NCBI RefSeq assembly: GCF_030272615.1
Contig: NC_081412.1
Span: 667,681,852-667,745,851, forward strand
DNA length: 64,000 nt
Source: Cryptomeria japonica
Taxonomy: Eukaryota > Streptophyta > Pinopsida > Cupressales > Cupressaceae
Direction: 5' to 3'
The position numbers were made by a program, and so were the translations under genes. Under the pieces are notes generated by a model, which saw only the letters and a program-made list of their open reading frames with translations, ran no database searches and was not told where the DNA came from. This document shows positions 12,301 through 23,554 of the stretch, piece by piece (position 1 is the first letter of the stretch; each line of letters opens with the position of its first letter).

Positions 12301-13397
12301 TCCAGGATTCTTCATTGGTTTGCCACCTGAGGAAATCTCTATATGGCCTTAAGCAGGCCACTAGGGCTTGGTAGGCCAAGATGGATTCCTTCCTTCTCTC
12401 AATGGGGTTCACCAGGTGTCATTCTGATCTGAATGTCTACATTTTGCGATAGGATGACTCACACTTGATACTTGTACTCTATGTTGATGATTTGATCATT
12501 ACAGGGAGCACCTCATCCATCATTAGCAGTGTCAAATCTGCCTTGCATGACATATTTGCTATGACTAACTTGGGTCTTCTGCACTACTTTCTCTGGATAG
12601 AGATTCCACAGTCACCTTCCAGGATTACACTTTCGCAACCCAAGTATGCTCTTGATCTACTTGCACGCTTTCATATGGCTGATTGTAAGCCTGCATCGAC
12701 TCCCTTTCTTTCAGGAGTCAAGCTTGAGGCTAAGTGCTCTTCTCCACCAGTTGATGCCACATTGTATCGTCAGCTTGTGGGTAGTCTCATCTACTTGACT
12801 CACACACGCCTTGACATTTCATTTGCGGTTGGCATGGTTTCCCGCTTTATGCAGGAGCCACATGAGCTTCATTGGAAAGCCGCCAAACGCATCCTACACT
12901 ATATCCAGGGTACACATCATTATGGGATTCACTATGCAACAGGCACAGGACTTCTCTTGGTTGGATACACAAAATCCGATTGGGTGGGCGATCTTGATGA
13001 TCATAAGTCTACTTCTGGTTACATCTTCCACCTTGGTTCGGGCCCCATTTGTTGGCAGAGCAAGAAGCAACATGCTATTGCTCTCTCTTTGATTGAGGCT
13101 GAGTATCGAGGGTTTGTTAACGCAGTGACTGAGACTATTTGGCTTCAACATATTCTCACAGAGTTTGGGTTCTCCACTCCACGACCGACAATTCTCCATT
13201 GTGACAATCAGAGTGCTATTGCAATCTCGAAGAACTCAGTTCAGCATCAGCGGACCAAACACATCGAGATTCATATGCACTACATTCGAGAGCTGATTCA
13301 AGAGAAGGTCATTGATTTGCAATATTGTCCTACAGCGGAGCAAGTTGCAAACATATTCACCAAACCCTTCACTGAGAATAAGTTCCAGCAGTTGTGA
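9390..13397 (+). pseudogene. Copia gag-pol remains
   Basis: Recognisable parts, in order: gag (about 9390-10240) beginning with the plant Copia gag style MSPHKFPPLTPHNYASWK; protease (about 10360-10720); pre-integrase and integrase (about 10760-11480) with the TPQQNGVAERKNR motif; reverse transcriptase (about 11900-12600) with QMDVKSAFLHGDL and LYVDDLIITG; and RNase H (about 12960-13395). Order and motifs assign it to Ty1/Copia. It is broken and given here as a fossil. Confidence 0.9.
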
Positions 13398-13681
13398 GCT
13401 CTCTTAGGGGTGCGGGATGTTTCATTAGTGGGGGTCAGCTAACTTCTCCTTCCTCTCTTATGGGGTGGACTTTTTCCTCTTTGAGGTTTTGTCCTTCTTC
13501 TTTGAGAGTCTCTTTGTACATTTATCTCTCTTTTGGGGGGGAATTTTTTCCCATTGGGTTTTCTCCCTTTCTCCGTTTGTGAAAAATTGCATTGCATGGG
13601 TACCTATCATGGCCTAGTTGCCAGGACCCATCTTGCATTGTTGACTTGTCTTCATTTCCCTAAGTTCCACTTAAGGGGGGG

Positions 13682-14135
13682 TGTTGATGTAATTATTTAT
13701 TCTTATAGGATATAATTACACTTTACTTAAGTTGACTTAGGATAATGCATCGCATTGTAGTTTGGATATGAGACACTTAGGGAAGTGTGCACATAGGGAT
13801 GATGCTTGTAGGAGAAATTCCACCTTTTGTGGTCTTATCTTGATGTTAGATTCCACATTCGGTGGGTGATCCACCTCTTGTGGAATATTATATTATTTCT
13901 CCTACCTACCCCTACTTTTTCTTACCTACCCTTGTTTCTCATTGAGCCACATGTCATGATTGTGTGCTCACATATCCATTTGGCCTTGCCTATATAAGCA
14001 GGCCCATGTTCATTGTATTGGTTAATTTAGTTGATCACTTTTGCATATTGATGAGAATACAATTTGTTTTTGTCAAACTATTGTCTCTATTTTGTGTGCT
14101 TTTCATTGTGCCCTTGATCTTGGCAAAATCTCACA
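13682..14135 (+). repeat. 3' LTR of the Copia element
   Basis: 454 bp direct repeat of 7444-7897. The polypurine tract precedes it and the AATAT target duplication follows. Confidence 0.95.
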
Positions 14136-14140
14136 AATAT

Positions 14141-16502
14141 TGGGACAATTGATTCTTACTACTTTACCCTAGAAATCTCAATGTTATATGTGTTCATGAC
14201 GCATATATCATTATATACCTACATCTATATAAATGGAAGCACGATATTATTTGAAGATAGGCAAAGAGGTTATATGTGGAAAGATTGAATAAGGGCATAT
14301 CAAAGAATAGAATATCAAACATATATTTGAATATATAAATTTTGCAAGATATTATTTGATTTGTTTATAAGTCAAAGCAATGAGGCTTCGCATACATCAA
14401 GTTCATGAAAATTTTATGTTTCTAAATCAAAAAAATGGTTTGTATTTTATTGTTATTGCATTGTGTAATTGTATTTGAGTACTATTATAGTTGCACATAA
14501 ATGTTTTGTATTATATTTAGTTGCATGGTTAAACAATCCTGGTGCAGTCACGACAGGAGTAAGTCCTCAAAGAGAATCGTCCAGACCGTGCAGCAAGAGT
14601 TACACAACAGAAACAACACAATCATGATGGAGGCAATGCAAAACAGACTTTATTATATCATGAAACTCAATTACAAACTGTCGACAACATGCGGGCTTAC
14701 AAGATTCGGCACACAGGCCTGATAATGTATACATGCTCAATTACTATATTCAGGCTCAAGCAAGTGTGTGAGCCAACTCCAGACCTCCTAACCTTCAGCT
14801 TTTTCTTCTATCTTCTAAAACTTGATTCTAAATGCTTAATTAAATTGATTTATATGATCAAGAGTGATCTGCGTCAGCCCAAGATGAAACAATAGCCGAT
14901 GATCAAGATGAAACGTGTAAAACAACAAGGTTGGCCTCCGCCAAAGGAATCCCTCCGAAAAATCCATAGAATGAAGTACGGACCCAAGGGAAGGTCGGCC
15001 ACAAGAAACGTTGGAAACAACAAACTGAAGCTTCACAATCTACAAAAGAGATCCGCAAGATTCACCAATAGCGAATGGGTCCAGGTGGTTTCGATGCTCC
15101 AAGCTAGAAAACTATCTCAAATTCCAAAATCAATAACTTGTCCAAAAAGATCCAAACATTCTGTGGACCAAGGATAAGGTAGATGAACATACCTATGAAC
15201 AAAATCCAGCTCCACAAGATCTGGTGAGCAAATGCAAAGAAATACTAAAACTGCAAAACGGGAAATAAACTGAAAAGAAAATGTTTTTGGTTGGTGCAAG
15301 ATTGCCAAGAACCAAGGATGCTCCTACATCAAACCCTTAATTGGACCCTCCATCTACAATTACATTAGCATACATGTGTCCTTCTCCTTATGTTTTTGTC
15401 CCACATTGATTAGAGTTTCCTTTATGCAATAACTAGTTTATAAGTGGTACAATATTACATGCATTCAATAATGATGTCATAATATCTTGGTCCCACTAGA
15501 TCATATATTAATCTCACCATTACTCCGGGCTAGAAGTTGATCTTGGTCCCTATATCTCCCATTCATTACTTAGGATGAGATCTATAGATGTAGAATCAAT
15601 CGACTTATTTTCTATCTAGTTATGAATTTGAACCTCAAACTTTAAAGATTCAAATTTCCAGTTATATATTTCCAATCGTTTCACTAGTCATTATGAGTTA
15701 CCATAGAACACATTTGTGTTGATTTGTGTGTTACATTAGGGTACATAAAAACATTTGTTCATTCATTTTGAAACCATCAATTAGAACTTGGAAATAATTG
15801 AAAGATAGAGCATTCATGAGAGCATCATAGCAGCATAATCAAAGCATACATCAACATACTCATACTATGCCCATTATACATTTTTTGTTATCTTCAATCA
15901 TTATTCAAAATCTATTGAATTGGATACCTTAGGGGTCTAAATAGTTCATTACCATGATTTAAAACACATGCATTAATGTGAGCAAGTTCCAATTTTTGTA
16001 TTTCAGCCAATTCATTCTCATGGGTACAAGTTTAGGTCTACATGCTAGTTCACTTCTACAAGCATGAGAATTAGGTCTACAAGCACAAATCGAAACCACA
16101 ATAAGACTTGGTCAATTTACATATTCTAAAATAATCATTTGATCAAAGCTTAAAATTCTAACAAACAAATCGATTCATAACATCTTCAACATCATGTTGT
16201 ATTTAAGTCATTTAAATTCTACATTATATTTTAATATGAACTAAATAAATTATTTATTTAATTAACCTATATAATAGTGAGGTGATCAAGAGATCAAATC
16301 ACTTGAAAACGTGGGATAAAATGATATATTAAAATCTAGGCACTTTGAAAGGTAGAGGAGACACTGACTAGTTTATTAAAAAAGAAAGAGAGAGTTTGTT
16401 TCATGAAAATCTGGGTAGTGTAACAATAAAAAAGTTATTCATGGATAAGAATGCCACGAGGATTTCTCAAAATCTCTAATTTGAAAGAAACAAAAAAATA
16501 TA
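14141..16502. other. Intergenic, probably old repeat DNA, no gene recognised
   Basis: About 2.3 kb. The part at 14500-15310 is less AT-rich and has overlapping open stretches of 60-92 codons on both strands, none with a domain I know. It may be a piece of an unrecognised LTR. From 15350 the sequence is AT-rich with no coding signal. Confidence 0.45.
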
Positions 16503-16605
16503 ATAGATTTCTTTCTAAGTGGCCGAATAAAATACTACAGATTTTGTTGCGTGACTGAATAAAGTATTACAGATTTTATTAGAGTGGCCCAATAAAAAAT
16601 GATTA
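16503..16605 (+). promoter_or_regulatory. Three tandem CCAAT-like promoter repeats of lipid-transfer gene 2
   Basis: Three 32-36 bp units (16503-16538, 16539-16570, 16571-16605) share AGATTT...AGTGGCCSAATAAAATA. Gene 1 has a single such unit at about 3912-3951. The third unit contains CCCAATAAA, a CCAAT-type box, about 170 bp upstream of the TATA box. A regulatory role is inferred from position and conservation only. Confidence 0.55.
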
Positions 16606-16758
16606 CATTCTTGCCAGCAAAACTATGCATCCAGTGAAGTGGGCTCTTCATCATTACTTATGGAGCCCCCACTTCACTATCTTGCAGTGCAATTCCACTG
16701 CCACCATTTTTAACATATATAAAATTCTTGCTTCAATTTGCTGTCCAATTTCTTGGCC

Positions 16759-16766
16759 TATATATA
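16759..16766 (+). promoter_or_regulatory. TATA box of lipid-transfer gene 2
   Basis: TATATATA in the context GGCCTATATATACA, 102 bp upstream of the start codon, matching the TATA position in gene 1. Confidence 0.75.
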
Positions 16767-16867
16767 CATGCAAGCCAATGCCAAGACCTTCATCTCAACT
16801 TAACAAGCTGCAAGTGAAAGTCTTTATTGATTTTCATAAAGGGAAGTGTTTTATCAGTGTCATCCTA

Positions 16868-17536
16868 ATGGCTCTTGCAAAATCTCTGTACTTTCTGGTT
16901 TTGATGGGTCTGATAGTGGGTGTGTATGGAGATGGAGAGTGTGGGAATACCCCTGTGGAAAAAGCAGCCATATCAATGGCACCCTGTGCTCAGGCAGCAC
17001 AAGACAAGACTGCCCCTGTTTCATCAAGATGCTGTGACTCTATCAAGAAGCTCAGCACTCAAAAGGAATGCCTCTGTGCTGTCATGCTCTCTAAAGTTGC
17101 ACAGCAAGCTGGAATAAAGCCTGAAATAGCCATCACCATCCCAAAGCGTTGCAACTTTCAGAACAGACCTGTTGGGTACAAGTGTGGAGGTATGTTTTTT
17201 CACAATCCGTTTCCTAATATTTGTCTATATTAATAATATTAGATTTCTACAATCTATAGTAAATAATGTAATTGTTTTCTGGATTAGATTGTGTAACCAT
17301 TTTTTTCATCTTCTGTTTTGATCACAATCTGTTGGGTCTCCAACTACTTAAATTTTTTTAATCTTTTTGAACTCTAATACCATCCTGATGATAGATCGGA
17401 ACTTTGATGAAAAAAATCTCTATAAAATCTAATCCAGAAAACATTTAGATTGTTTGTCTATATGTTTGAATCTTCTGTGGAAGTGGGTGATGACAGGGTG
17501 CTCTTGTTTTTCTGTGCAGCTTACACTCTGCCTTGA
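16868..17536 (+). CDS. Secreted eight-cysteine lipid-transfer-like protein 2
   Basis: Exons 16868-17189 and 17520-17536, a phase-1 GT-AG intron of 330 bp, and a 112-residue product. The organisation is identical to the gene at 4279, down to exon lengths of 322 and 17 bp. It has a signal peptide at residues 1-21 and the eight cysteines in the same spacing. It ends VGYKCGAYTLP. By eye the two proteins differ at about a dozen residues (for example SSR for SSG before the CC pair, and AQQAG for AQAAG). The open frame continues upstream to 16625, but the ATG at 16868 is chosen because it begins the signal peptide, has the CTAATGGCT context and matches the paralogue. Promoter, TATA box and poly(A) signal are also shared, so the whole gene was duplicated. 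Role: extracellular lipid binding by family; ligand unknown. Confidence 0.93.
17257..17460. repeat. Intronic foldback (MITE-like) in lipid-transfer gene 2
   Basis: The counterpart of the foldback in gene 1: arms with AATAATGTAATTGTTTTCTG on the left and AATCCAGAAAACATT on the right. The arms are less alike than in gene 1 because the right arm has diverged. Confidence 0.7.
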
Positions 17537-17653
17537 ACATGGATGTTTTATAGAGAATAAATGGAGACAGAGAGGATGATCATAGACCTTATGTTAATAG
17601 CTACTCAATGGGCTTACATAGTGTAAAGCCTTTCCTCTATATTACTGATTATA

Positions 17654-17659
17654 AATAAA
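17654..17659 (+). terminator. Poly(A) signal of lipid-transfer gene 2
   Basis: AATAAA followed by GAAAAAGC, as in gene 1, about 120 bp after the stop codon. Confidence 0.65.
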
Positions 17660-17699
17660 GAAAAAGCTGCAGAATGCTTTGGGCCGGGAGAGCCACATT

Positions 17700-19429
17700 A
17701 AATTTAGTAAAAAATTATTCGCTACTATACCATGTAATATGCACCTGGATGCATGCTTTGTTGGTTCCGTTTCTATGAGATTAAGTTGAGTCATATGAGA
17801 ATGAATTTGTGGATTACTGGAATTAGTATATCTATAACTTTTGTAATTAAGATTATTAAAATGTTTTCCATGGCATACTGGGAATCCTTCTAGTCAAAGT
17901 AAAATATGGAATGAGTTGGCTTCATTAAGTGCATGTTCTCTGGAACAATGTAAAAACTACTTGATTGTAACTTATTTATATTTTTGTTTTTTGTTTTTTC
18001 CATTAATTTAGGCGTTCAATCTAGTTATTTTGTGAAGCACTAGCTGCCTGCGAGGGTCTTTCCCTGGCTCATGATCTCAGCATTAGCTTCTCGAGGGTGA
18101 AGGGGATCCTATAAATATCATTAAGGGTTTCTGAAGGGTCTTTATTTCTAGTTGGTATATAGAGAACTTTATTTTTATTCTCTCACCCTCATTTCTAGTC
18201 TTGTCTACGAGAAGATTTAATACATATAGAGAGAATAGTAATTTCTCCTCTTGTCTATTTGGAGATTTAACACAGAGAGAATAGTAATTTGACGAACTTC
18301 TTTTCAAACACAAGTGTAATGATTAAAGGATTATGTGATTTTTTTCAAAATGATTTATTTTTTTTAATCATGTGACAATAATTATACAACTTGACAAGAT
18401 TGATCTCTCGTGACACTAAAACATCTCTATTCTAATAATGATGGGTTTCATTATTCTTTGGCATGGTGAAAATCAAGAAGATTTCAAGAAACTTATGTAA
18501 CGAAGTTGGGGAATTTATTATTTCTTCATTTTCTTTTGGTCTAGAGTTATCGAATTCCACTACAAAAGTAAAGAGTAGTTGCAAGCAGGTAAGGAAAAAC
18601 AAAGAGTGAAAGTGGGAGGAGACTATAATAAGATTGAACCTTTAACCTACAAGCCGTGAAGAAAAACAATAAAATATGGAGAATTCTTCATGAAGGCATC
18701 CTTACTCCCTATATGGAGAATTTGAAGGGTTTTGATACCACTTTATTTGGAGAATTTGTCAAAAAATAGAGCTTCGTGGTTGTTACCCCAACTGCTAAGC
18801 TTCATATTTCTAAGGCGCTTACAACCATGGTCATTGGTTTATCAACGTAAGAGAGAAAAATGTTTAAGGACAAGCATAATGGAGAGGATGCAATGAAGAT
18901 CTTCCTAAAGAAGGATGAAACAATTAATAAAGCTCAAACTACTTGTACACTAGGCTTTTACTTATGTGGTTGTAAGATGAGATTGCCCTCAAATCATGTG
19001 CTACATCATACTAGAATGTAGATTCAATGCAATCTACACCTACCACTTTGCCCTCATAAAAGTCATTTTGTTATAAAATGAATGTTAGTTTTCCTTCTTT
19101 TTCTCCTCTCCTCTTTAGAATAATTCTAGAAGCTAAGAGAATTAAAGGAATCACTCTCATATATCAAATGCTAATCATTTTTCCTTTTGAAACATGCTAT
19201 GTTACTGAAGCCCAAACCCTTTTTGATGAGTGATGGCTCATGTTGGTCAACCCCCCACCACTCATAAACTAAACTCAAACGAAAGTTTTGTTCCCTTCCC
19301 ACTACCCTCTTCACCCTCTCTTGACCATGTGTCCCTTTTCTTTGAAATATCCCTTATTTCTTATGGCCTTGAGGATAATTTTGAGGATGATGAAATTGGT
19401 ATTATGATTTAGAACTCAAAGAAATCTAG
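17700..19429. other. Intergenic, no gene recognised
   Basis: No domain or exon structure is seen. A short diverged tandem pair at about 18197-18291 shares CTTGTCTA, GAGATTTAA and AGAGAGAATAGTAATTT. The stretch 18560-19430 has the look of decayed retroelement coding DNA, but nothing can be named. Confidence 0.4.
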
Positions 19430-20270
19430 AGGTAACACCCAAGGTGAAGTTATTAGTGGTGGCTTTTTGGTGTATTATATTAAAGGGAAGAGAATTTTGT
19501 TGGAACAAGAGGAAATAAATGTTCAAAATAGAGTTCCTAAGGTGGAAGGTTTATGCCAAGGGTATTTTGATTGGACAAATGCTACTCAATTCTTTTCGCC
19601 AACTCTTCATAATGTTATTTCTATAAGTGATTGATTGGCCAACAAGACCAATAAGCTTCACAATGTGTTCGACAATCACCAGAAAATAATAATCTAGTTC
19701 TTTGTGGAGCTAAACAAAAATAGGATACAAAGTGCACTCTTTATAGAATGGAACAATAGGGAGGAGCTTCTGCATATGAAGAAACAATTGATTTTGAATG
19801 GTAAAAGAATTAGGTAGCTAGAGAATGATATTGAGGATATCAAAGGAAACATATAGGAGATTATTAACTTTAGCAAGGCCATGATCACTAACTCCTTGAA
19901 CAACCCAAAAGTCATCAACAAAATAGTTTAAAACTATCGAGGGTAATCTTTGCAAGGCCCTTAGCCTCACACCAAAGGTGGTCAAATGATTCAGATCATT
20001 ATGAGTACATAAGATATTAGTTCTAATCTCTATTCTCTTCAAAAGGAATGGGAGGTCATGATTACTTGTAATTGTCTCTAGTGATTTGGTCTTATGTCTT
20101 ATTTGCATTTTAGTATGCTCCAATGTTATTTTTATGTGTTTTGTTGTGTTCATTTGTTGTTTATAGATTGTAGTTTTATTGGTGTGTTGGTGTATTTTTT
20201 TGTTGTGAAACAATTTTGTTTCTCTCCTAATTTATATTAAAAGAGGGGTCAAGGTTTCAAAAAAACCTTA
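19430..20270 (+). mobile_element. Possible LINE-type fragment
   Basis: Interrupted coding-like DNA is followed by a T/G-rich tail and ends near TATTAAAAGAGGGGTCAAGG at 20237-20256 and a short A run at 20261-20267. This resembles the 3' ends of plant LINEs. No domain can be named with confidence; it could also be another retroelement. Confidence 0.35.
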
Positions 20271-20861
20271 GAACTCTATTTCAAAAAACTTAAAAGTTTG
20301 TTATGTAGGGACTATTTTAATATGCTTTTTACTTTTAAAAGCAACAAAACAAGGGGGTTGATCCTGTATACAAATAGCCTATAGGTGACATAAAAGAAAG
20401 GCAACAAAACAAGGGTGTTGACCCTATACAAGCTCAGGTCAAACAAACCGTTAATAGTAAGTTAGAAGACCATTGTTGAAAGGCCTACCAAACCAACATC
20501 AACACAATAGCAGAAGGCTAGGAACCCACGTCAAGATTGGGGAGAATCACCCAAAACTTGAGATAAAAGAGTTTGGGGGGGAGGGGGGGTGAGACTTACT
20601 TGTATGCCTACAACAAACAACGGTCCAACTATTATTAGGAACATGATTGTAATTGGGATCAAGTGGGGAATCATCTTAGAGTGTCTGTCAGCACCAAAGA
20701 AGATTATTGTTGCAAAACAACACATTAAGCAAACTCACCAGGAGCAAACTATTGTTGTGGAACAACACCTGGAGTAGACTCACCAAGAGCGAACTGTTGT
20801 TGCAGAACGGGAGCAACAAAAGTAAAAACCTCAAGCCTTGAAGAGGCCACACCAGTAGGAT

Positions 20862-21596
20862 CTAGGGGGTAGCAAAGGCTAAAATAGCAGTAAGAGGCAC
20901 AACCTCATCCTCAAAGGAGGAATCATCGACATGCGAAGAGTCATTAGAATCAGGAGCCTCGACAGTCAAATAATTAGTACTAGTATCTTTCCACCAAGTA
21001 GCAACACCTTTATGGTATGAGAGAAAACAATTTGAAGCTATGTGATCAATTGAGAAGCATCTACAATAGTGAAAGGGGAGGCCCTCATAATCCAATGATT
21101 GAGTTTATGGCCTTTCCCCAAACAAAAGAACCACATCCCCAAGGAGAGGCATAGAGATGTCAATGTCGATTAAAATGCGAGCGAAAGTAGAATGACCGAT
21201 GAAGGACGTGGAATCATCAACCTTCAAGAATTGGCCAATAGAGTTGCCAATGGCCTCGTAACAAGAATGCTCCCAAAAATGAAGAGGAAGATTGGGAAGG
21301 CAAACCCATACCAGACGTGCATTGAGTGGTTCGATAAGAGGGTTAAAAGAAGTTGTCCAAGGTTTTATCGAGAGAGAGTTAACTCCCCAAGCCCACAACT
21401 TGCCCAGCACGAAGTCGTGATCATCAGAAGAAGAAAAGGAAGCAATGAAAAAACCCTTAGCACAAGGGAAAAGCTTAATGTTACTAACAACCAAAGGCTT
21501 CCAAGAATCACTCACCCAACCTAGCAAATTTGCACACCAACCCACAATGTTGGTAGAAAGCAACATCTTCAACCACATCTTGGCCACAAACCACAA
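20862..21596 (-). pseudogene. LINE ORF1 fragment with DUF4283 and zinc-knuckle regions
   Basis: The minus strand reads, from 21596 down, a region with ...LVWVCLPNLPLHFWEHSCYEAIGNSIGQFLKVD...ARILIDIDISMPL, typical of the DUF4283 domain of plant LINE ORF1. It is followed in the same frame by DYEGLPFHYCRCFSIDHIASNC, a CCHC zinc-knuckle type sequence. One in-frame stop at 21105-21107 separates them. ORF1 products bind the element's RNA. The 5' end is cut at about 21597, where unrelated AT-rich DNA starts. Downstream (20340-20860) the minus strand continues with short repeats but no further frame. Confidence 0.7.
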
Positions 21597-22446
21597 CAGA
21601 GGGGGGTATTTTTTAAAATAAAATTTAGTATTCTCAACCTTATATTATAGTGGTAATTACCTACTTTCAATAAAAATAAAATATAAAATATAAAACTAAT
21701 TAAAATATTCAAAGATATATTTTAGAAAACTTCACCTATAGATCTACAAAAGGGTACTTTTATATTTTAAAAACAAATATTATTTAACAATAGGAAGTGT
21801 TGAGATATTGAGTCTTTAAAAAAAAAAATTGGCATTTGGACCCAAAGTGGTATAAAATTCTAAGTTAATAGACATTTCCAATTGGAAATGTTGTGGTCCA
21901 TAAATAAAATAGATAGAATGAATCTAGCTAGACCATATGGTTAACCAAAATTTATTTTTAGTTAGAAATACTTAAATTCACTTGTGCTAATAAGCGATAA
22001 GTTGGCCTAAATTTTGACACAACTTTGTACACTTTTACCCATATTTAAATGGAAGTGGATCCTTTTATAGTCCATGATACTAGGTGATTTGTTTTTGGGT
22101 CTACAAATACCTTATAGTATATGCAACTACCCCGTACTCCATGAAAGAGGCACCTAGTTGTGCTACAAAAGAGGTGTATATACCCTACTCACTACATGAT
22201 TTGAACTTGTGACATCTCTTTCAAGAGTAGCAAGTCTCCAACTAGGGCAACTGAAGATATATGTATACATTGGGCATGTAGCTTATATTGATGTATTAGA
22301 TGTCATGGGATGCACCCTTGGATGTGACTTGTAATGGAAATGGCTCTATTATATATGTGTTGGCTTTGCACTTGCAACATGTTGTGTATGCTTCATTTAT
22401 GGGTTGTCATGCTCAAGTAAACTTTGGAAAAAAAATTGCTAAGTAA
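21597..22446. other. Intergenic, no gene recognised
   Basis: AT-rich DNA with no coding frame over 60 codons and no recognisable repeat end. Confidence 0.5.
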
Positions 22447-23554
22447 AACACTAGGGTTTTGGGGGAAATTAAATTCAAATTTGAATTCGATATTAAAGGA
22501 ATAAGGCATTATTGTCCTTGAAGAACTAAGATTCCAAACTTTAGGAAACGGTTGATGATGCCATGGAGAGTATAAGTTGGCTTGCATGGCACACAAGTGA
22601 TGGGTTCTTAGGCTACAGAATAGTCAAAATGAATTTCAACATGACTAGAGTGGCGAACACCAAAATTGATGTAGAAATATAAGGTTGAAAATTTTCATTA
22701 AAATTTTCACCCATATAAATCGCTTCATAGGTTTGAATAAAACATACTTTCTAGAGCAACTTATAAAGGAGGGTGTCACACCCTCCCCTAGCTTGGACAA
22801 CTTCAAGTAAGTAAGCTTATTATGAACCAAATTCTAGTTACATTCACTATTTTTTAAAATTGTATGGCATGCCTCAAAACATAACTACACTTGTCTTTGA
22901 TGTCAACCAACCATGAACAAATAATTTCACCATGCAAGAGCCCATAGTTACATTGAATATCCAAAACCAATCACATGAAAACTTGCAACAAGGAACCACC
23001 AACACTAGGGTTTTGGGGGAAATTAAATTGAAATTTGAATTTGATATTAAAGGAATAAGGCATTATTGTCCTTGAAGAACTAAGATTCCAAACTTTAGGA
23101 AACAGTTGATGATGCCATGGAGAGTATAAGTTGACTTGCATGGCACACAAGTGATGGGTTCTTAGGCTACAGAATAGTCAAAATGAATTTCAACATGACT
23201 AGAGTGGCGAACACCAAAATTGATGTAGAAATATAAGGTTGAAAATTTTCATTAAAATTTTCACCCATATAGATCGCTTCATAGGTTTGAATAAAACATA
23301 CTTTCTAGAGCAACTTATAAAGGAGGGTGTCACACCCTCCCCTAGCTTGGACAACTTCAAGTAAGTAAGCTTATTATGAACCAAATTCTAGTTACATTCA
23401 CTATTTTTTTAAATTGTATGGCATGCCTCAAAACATAACTACACTTGTCTTTGATGTCAACCAACCATGAACAAATAATTTCACCATGCAAGAGCCCATA
23501 GTTACATTGAATATCCAAAACCAATCACATGAAAACTTGCAACAAGGAACCACC
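22447..23554. repeat. Recent 554 bp tandem duplication
   Basis: Unit 1 (22447-23000) and unit 2 (23001-23554) run head to tail. I count about six differences, so they are about 99% identical. Each carries the inverted repeat GGAGGGTGT-C-ACACCCTCC. The identical 61-codon minus-strand open stretch in both is a by-product and has no recognised domain. The origin of the unit is unknown. Confidence 0.93.

Larger units (their letters stand above)
7444..14135 (+). mobile_element. Copia (Ty1-type) LTR retrotransposon, full length, broken
   Basis: A 6.7 kb element with LTRs 7444-7897 and 13682-14135 (454 bp each, starting TG and ending CA), flanked by the perfect 5 bp target duplication AATAT (7439-7443 and 14136-14140). 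A methionine-tRNA primer site (TGGTATCAGAGCC) follows the 5' LTR, and a G-rich polypurine tract (13673-13681) precedes the 3' LTR. Parts are in Copia order: a long leader, gag from about 9390, protease, integrase, reverse transcriptase, then RNase H ending near 13397. I counted about 16 LTR differences (about 3.5%). At 0.7-2.2 substitutions per billion years, an assumed conifer range, that is roughly 8-25 million years. The element is broken, with roughly five or six breaks. It lies between the two lipid-transfer genes. Confidence 0.95.

Noticed and set aside
14836-15308. Open stretches on both strands around 14.8-15.3 kb
   Set aside because: No recognisable domain, and opposite-strand frames overlap. 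Likely old repeat DNA.
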